Assembly (NCBI GenBank): GCA_949361645.1
Contig: OX442415.1
Location: 12,282,241-12,346,240, forward strand
From: Spongilla lacustris
Lineage: Eukaryota; Porifera; Demospongiae; Spongillida; Spongillidae
DNA: 64,000 bases
Direction of reading: 5' to 3'
Shown one piece after another: positions 61,503 through 64,000 of this stretch. Numbering within the stretch: the stretch's first letter is position 1; each line of letters begins with the position of its first letter. The notes beneath the pieces were generated by a model. That model saw only the letters and a program-made list of their open reading frames with translations, was not told the origin of the DNA and did no database searches. The position numbers and the translations under genes are program-made.

Positions 61503-62830
61503 TTTCTTTTCCTGCCAAAGCAAGGAAACGTTGATTTGAAGCATTTAGTTTATTGCACGCATGCTGGTTTATGTTCGCACTGACTTGAATCTTGATGCCA
61601 AGTTATTGCGTAATTTAATTTAACCTGACTGCTTATTTTTATATTTTCTCCCCCTAGGCTAATGTGCAAAAGTCATACACGTGCGTATACACGTATCTTA
61701 TTAGTGCTGCTATTTTTGTCCAGAAAACTAAATCAGTACTAAACTACTTGATGTGCTTCTTCCTTGCAAAACCTTAGCATTCTGGTGCATTCAGCATGTT
61801 TATTTTTTACATGCTGTATACATAAATTAAGAATAACAAATAATTAAGTAATTAATATAATCGATGCACAAATAGACTAATATAAATTACGGATTGCAAT
61901 GTTCAGCCTGAACAGACATGTTTGTGGGTCTTTGGTGCAAATTATTGCAGATCGCAATAAGGTGAAACTCAACTTGCATCTTAGCCAAAACAGAGTGGAC
62001 TTGCTATAGATTTCCGGCAATAAAGGCCACTTTGTACACATATGCATGCAGTTGTGGACTCATACCTTCCGACTACTGGTGCACTAGTAGCCCTGAGATT
62101 GACAATACAAGGGGTGCCATGCTTGATTTCTCACACCCTCTCTTCCTACGCCCACTTCTTTGCTTTCTCGTTCATCATTTAGCATTGCATAGAGGATTTA
62201 TTGCGATAAGAGGTAAATACTCCTATGTCAAATGGTATTTCTATTTACCGATGAAGGGTAGAGCTCTTTGGTAACTGATGGGTAGCTTGTTTTGAATCGA
62301 TTTTCAACCATAATGACATTCATTTGTGTACTGTTAGAATGCATGGTTATAGATATACTTATAGCCGGGAAAATATATAGTCAATAATTCAGTGGACAAT
62401 AATTTAAATTTTATTTGGTTCAAGAACGCGTGTGTCTGGGTGCGGGACTTCTATTGTACGCGGCAGTACTGAACACAAACGTCATTCTAACTTGTGCTTG
62501 ATCTACCTGCTGTTCGATCAAGGCTTCAAGCTGTTGCCTGCCACCACAAGGACAGTAACCTCAGGCCGGTATGTACATCTAACGTAACGACTACACGCGC
62601 GTACGGGTGAAAGACGTGCAGATACATATAAGAGGGAGAAACTATTTTATGAATACAGTACTGCATGACTTCAATGGCCTGCGGTCCTTTCTCAAACTCA
62701 TTTGAAGACGATCTAGTCTGTACTTTTGAAACCTCGTGAATCGCCAATAATGCATTGCTCGATTGGCACGAATGATTTGCTGTCCCCTAAGACTAAAGGT
62801 TAAGTTTTACAATCGTAATGACCCTGAAGC

Positions 62831-63564
62831 CAGCACTTGTTTTACGTGACGGATGTGGCAAAGAGCGAAGTCCCGCCCACACTCCAAGATAGGGTGGACG
62901 TGTGAGTCGCATGCATCCGAGTTATTTGTGTTGGATTTTTTGGTACTTTTGTTTTGTTTGTCGTACGAATTTGCCTGATAGCTACGTACAGACCAGTGAG
63001 ACCGTATGGACGTTCTGCTTCGATACACGGGGGTGGAGCTCCATCCGCCATATACATCCATTTCAGGATCATATTCATTCATCAAATTTTATTTTTGAGT
63101 TGCATACGCGTGAAACATACCGATGCACTGCATGCACGTCACTGGATAGTGCGTTGTACACTATTGAACATGTATAACACTGTAGTACAACCATTGGTTT
63201 AAAAATATAAATCCAATTAAATTTTAAGCAATGATGTAATCACTACTGATTACACCATGCATTAACTACTTGGGCAAGATTATCTGATAGCCATCCAACA
63301 CGAATTTATAGCTTAAACGTCTGTACATACATGTACACTGATATTAGGCTATTCTTAATACCTTTCAATTACCTATCACAAATGAAACCCTTCATACTAA
63401 AAGACCAATAGTACAAGGCTACCAACCCCATGGCCTACAGAATAAAAAAATAAGAATTAAAATTTTGGTCATGTTATATTGTACAGCAGTAGTTTGCACA
63501 TAATTTTGTATTGAACTGTTATCATTAATGAGCATAATTAAACTTAATTTCAATCATCTCTAGA
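62831..63564. other. Spacer before the TRIM-like gene
   Basis: No gene is supported. The last 300 bp are AT-rich and may include the promoter or 5' UTR of the downstream gene, but no TATA box at the right distance is convincing. Confidence 0.4.
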
Positions 63565-64000
63565 ATGTCTACAATGGATAATGTGATCTGTCAGCTGTGT
63601 TCAAAACCCTTCAGTGACCCTAGAATGCTACCATGTCTGCATTCCTTCTGTTGTCAATGCTTACAGCATGAGATGGAGAAGGTTGGACCTCAGCCAAGCA
63701 TTCAATGTCCCAATTGTCTAAGAACTGCTCCAATACCAGTGGAAGGAGCCAATGCTCTCCCTCAGAACGTCCATCTTGCATTTGAAGTAGAGGTAGCTGG
63801 GTACATGTCCAAGATTGTCAGCGCCTGCAGTGTACCTTGTACCTTCTGCGTTAATGGATGCCACAACCATGCAGTAACGTTCTGTTGTGCATGTCATATG
63901 TTCCTGTGCAAAGATGGCCAGGATAGTCACCAGCGTGCCCCACAGCTGTCCCACCACTGTATGGTAGGATTGGACAAGGAGTCAGCCACACTGCTACCTA
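63565..64000 (+). CDS. RING and B-box protein (TRIM-like), 5' part, runs off window
   Basis: An uninterrupted frame begins at ATG 63565 (MSTMDNVICQLC) and continues to the window end, 145 codons. Residues 9-51 form a RING finger: CQLC, then CLHSFCCQC, then CPNC. Such domains usually act as E3 ubiquitin ligases through zinc-dependent E2 binding. Residues about 91-130 form a B-box: CHNHAVTFCCACHMFLC, then DSHQRAPQLSHHC. RING plus B-box identifies the TRIM family. The expected coiled coil and C-terminal domain (NHL, filamin or SPRY) would lie beyond the window, so the subfamily is open. No lesions are visible. An upstream AG at 63562-63563 leaves open that a 5' non-coding exon exists. Confidence 0.92.
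   Translation, partial: MSTMDNVICQLCSKPFSDPRMLPCLHSFCCQCLQHEMEKVGPQPSIQCPNCLRTAPIPVEGANALPQNVHLAFEVEVAGYMSKIVSACSVPCTFCVNGCHNHAVTFCCACHMFLCKDGQDSHQRAPQLSHHCMVGLDKESATLLP

Larger units (their letters stand above)
57360..62830. repeat. Tandem duplication of the tRNA-Leu block
   Basis: Unit 1 (about 57360-59615) and unit 2 (about 59640-62830) share landmarks in the same order. These are 'cattgggaaga', 'caactctttagaag', 'ggtaggggagaaggagggct', the tRNA, 'gcatggttatagatatactt', 'ctaacttgtgct' and the closing 'tcgtaatga.cctgaagcc'. Unit 2 is longer. Copy 1 of duplication 4 (41870-43330) is a third, partial member. Confidence 0.8.

Overview
This is a 64-kb piece of a nuclear genome from an animal. 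Spliced protein genes with GT-AG introns, an animal-type chitin synthase, Ty3/gypsy retrotransposons, terminal-inverted-repeat and foldback elements, and three eukaryotic tRNA-Leu copies all point that way. The chitin synthase has tandem SAM domains and small introns, which fits an early-branching marine invertebrate. A sponge is my best guess, but the sequence does not prove it. Two runs of exactly 200 N look like scaffold joins. I see nothing bacterial and no CRISPR array.

Layout. 1-11.6 kb is repeat-rich and gene-poor: foldback elements, CA/GT microsatellites, and a Mutator-like element with a 9-bp target duplication nested inside another inverted-repeat element. 11.65-12.58 kb holds an intact intronless gene for a 310-aa cysteine-rich secreted protein. 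12.7-14.2 kb is a second copy of the 2.9-5.4 kb region. 14.7-20.05 kb is an N gap followed by about 5.1 kb of a 24-bp satellite. 20.5-22.55 kb carries the last four exons of a GTP-type succinyl-CoA ligase beta subunit (SUCLG2-like), whose 5' exons are not visible. 24.7-31.7 kb (minus strand) is an eight-exon chitin synthase with two SAM domains and at least six disabling lesions. 32-39 kb has foldback elements, a local repeat array, a second broken chitin synthase fragment and an integrase/PHD relic. 40.2-40.9 kb is a complete four-exon gene for a 172-aa secreted protein. It is duplicated at 50.0-50.6 kb, where exon 3 is damaged. 45.0-49.5 kb is a complete but coding-dead Ty3/gypsy element with short, nearly identical LTRs. 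53.0-54.8 kb is a second, truncated gypsy element sitting inside a third chitin synthase fragment (54.8-57.0 kb). 57.4-62.8 kb is a tandem duplication carrying two intact tRNA-Leu(CAG) genes. The window ends inside a RING/B-box (TRIM-like) gene.

How the parts relate. The dominant theme is local direct duplication: the chitin synthase tail, the 172-aa secreted-protein gene and the tRNA-Leu segment all recur in the right half. Retrotransposons and foldbacks inserted later, and the paralogous copies serve as empty-site controls. The intact genes (310-aa protein, SUCLG2 exons, secreted gene A, TRIM start) carry no frameshifts. The lesions in the chitin synthase and gypsy genes are therefore more likely real decay than sequencing noise.
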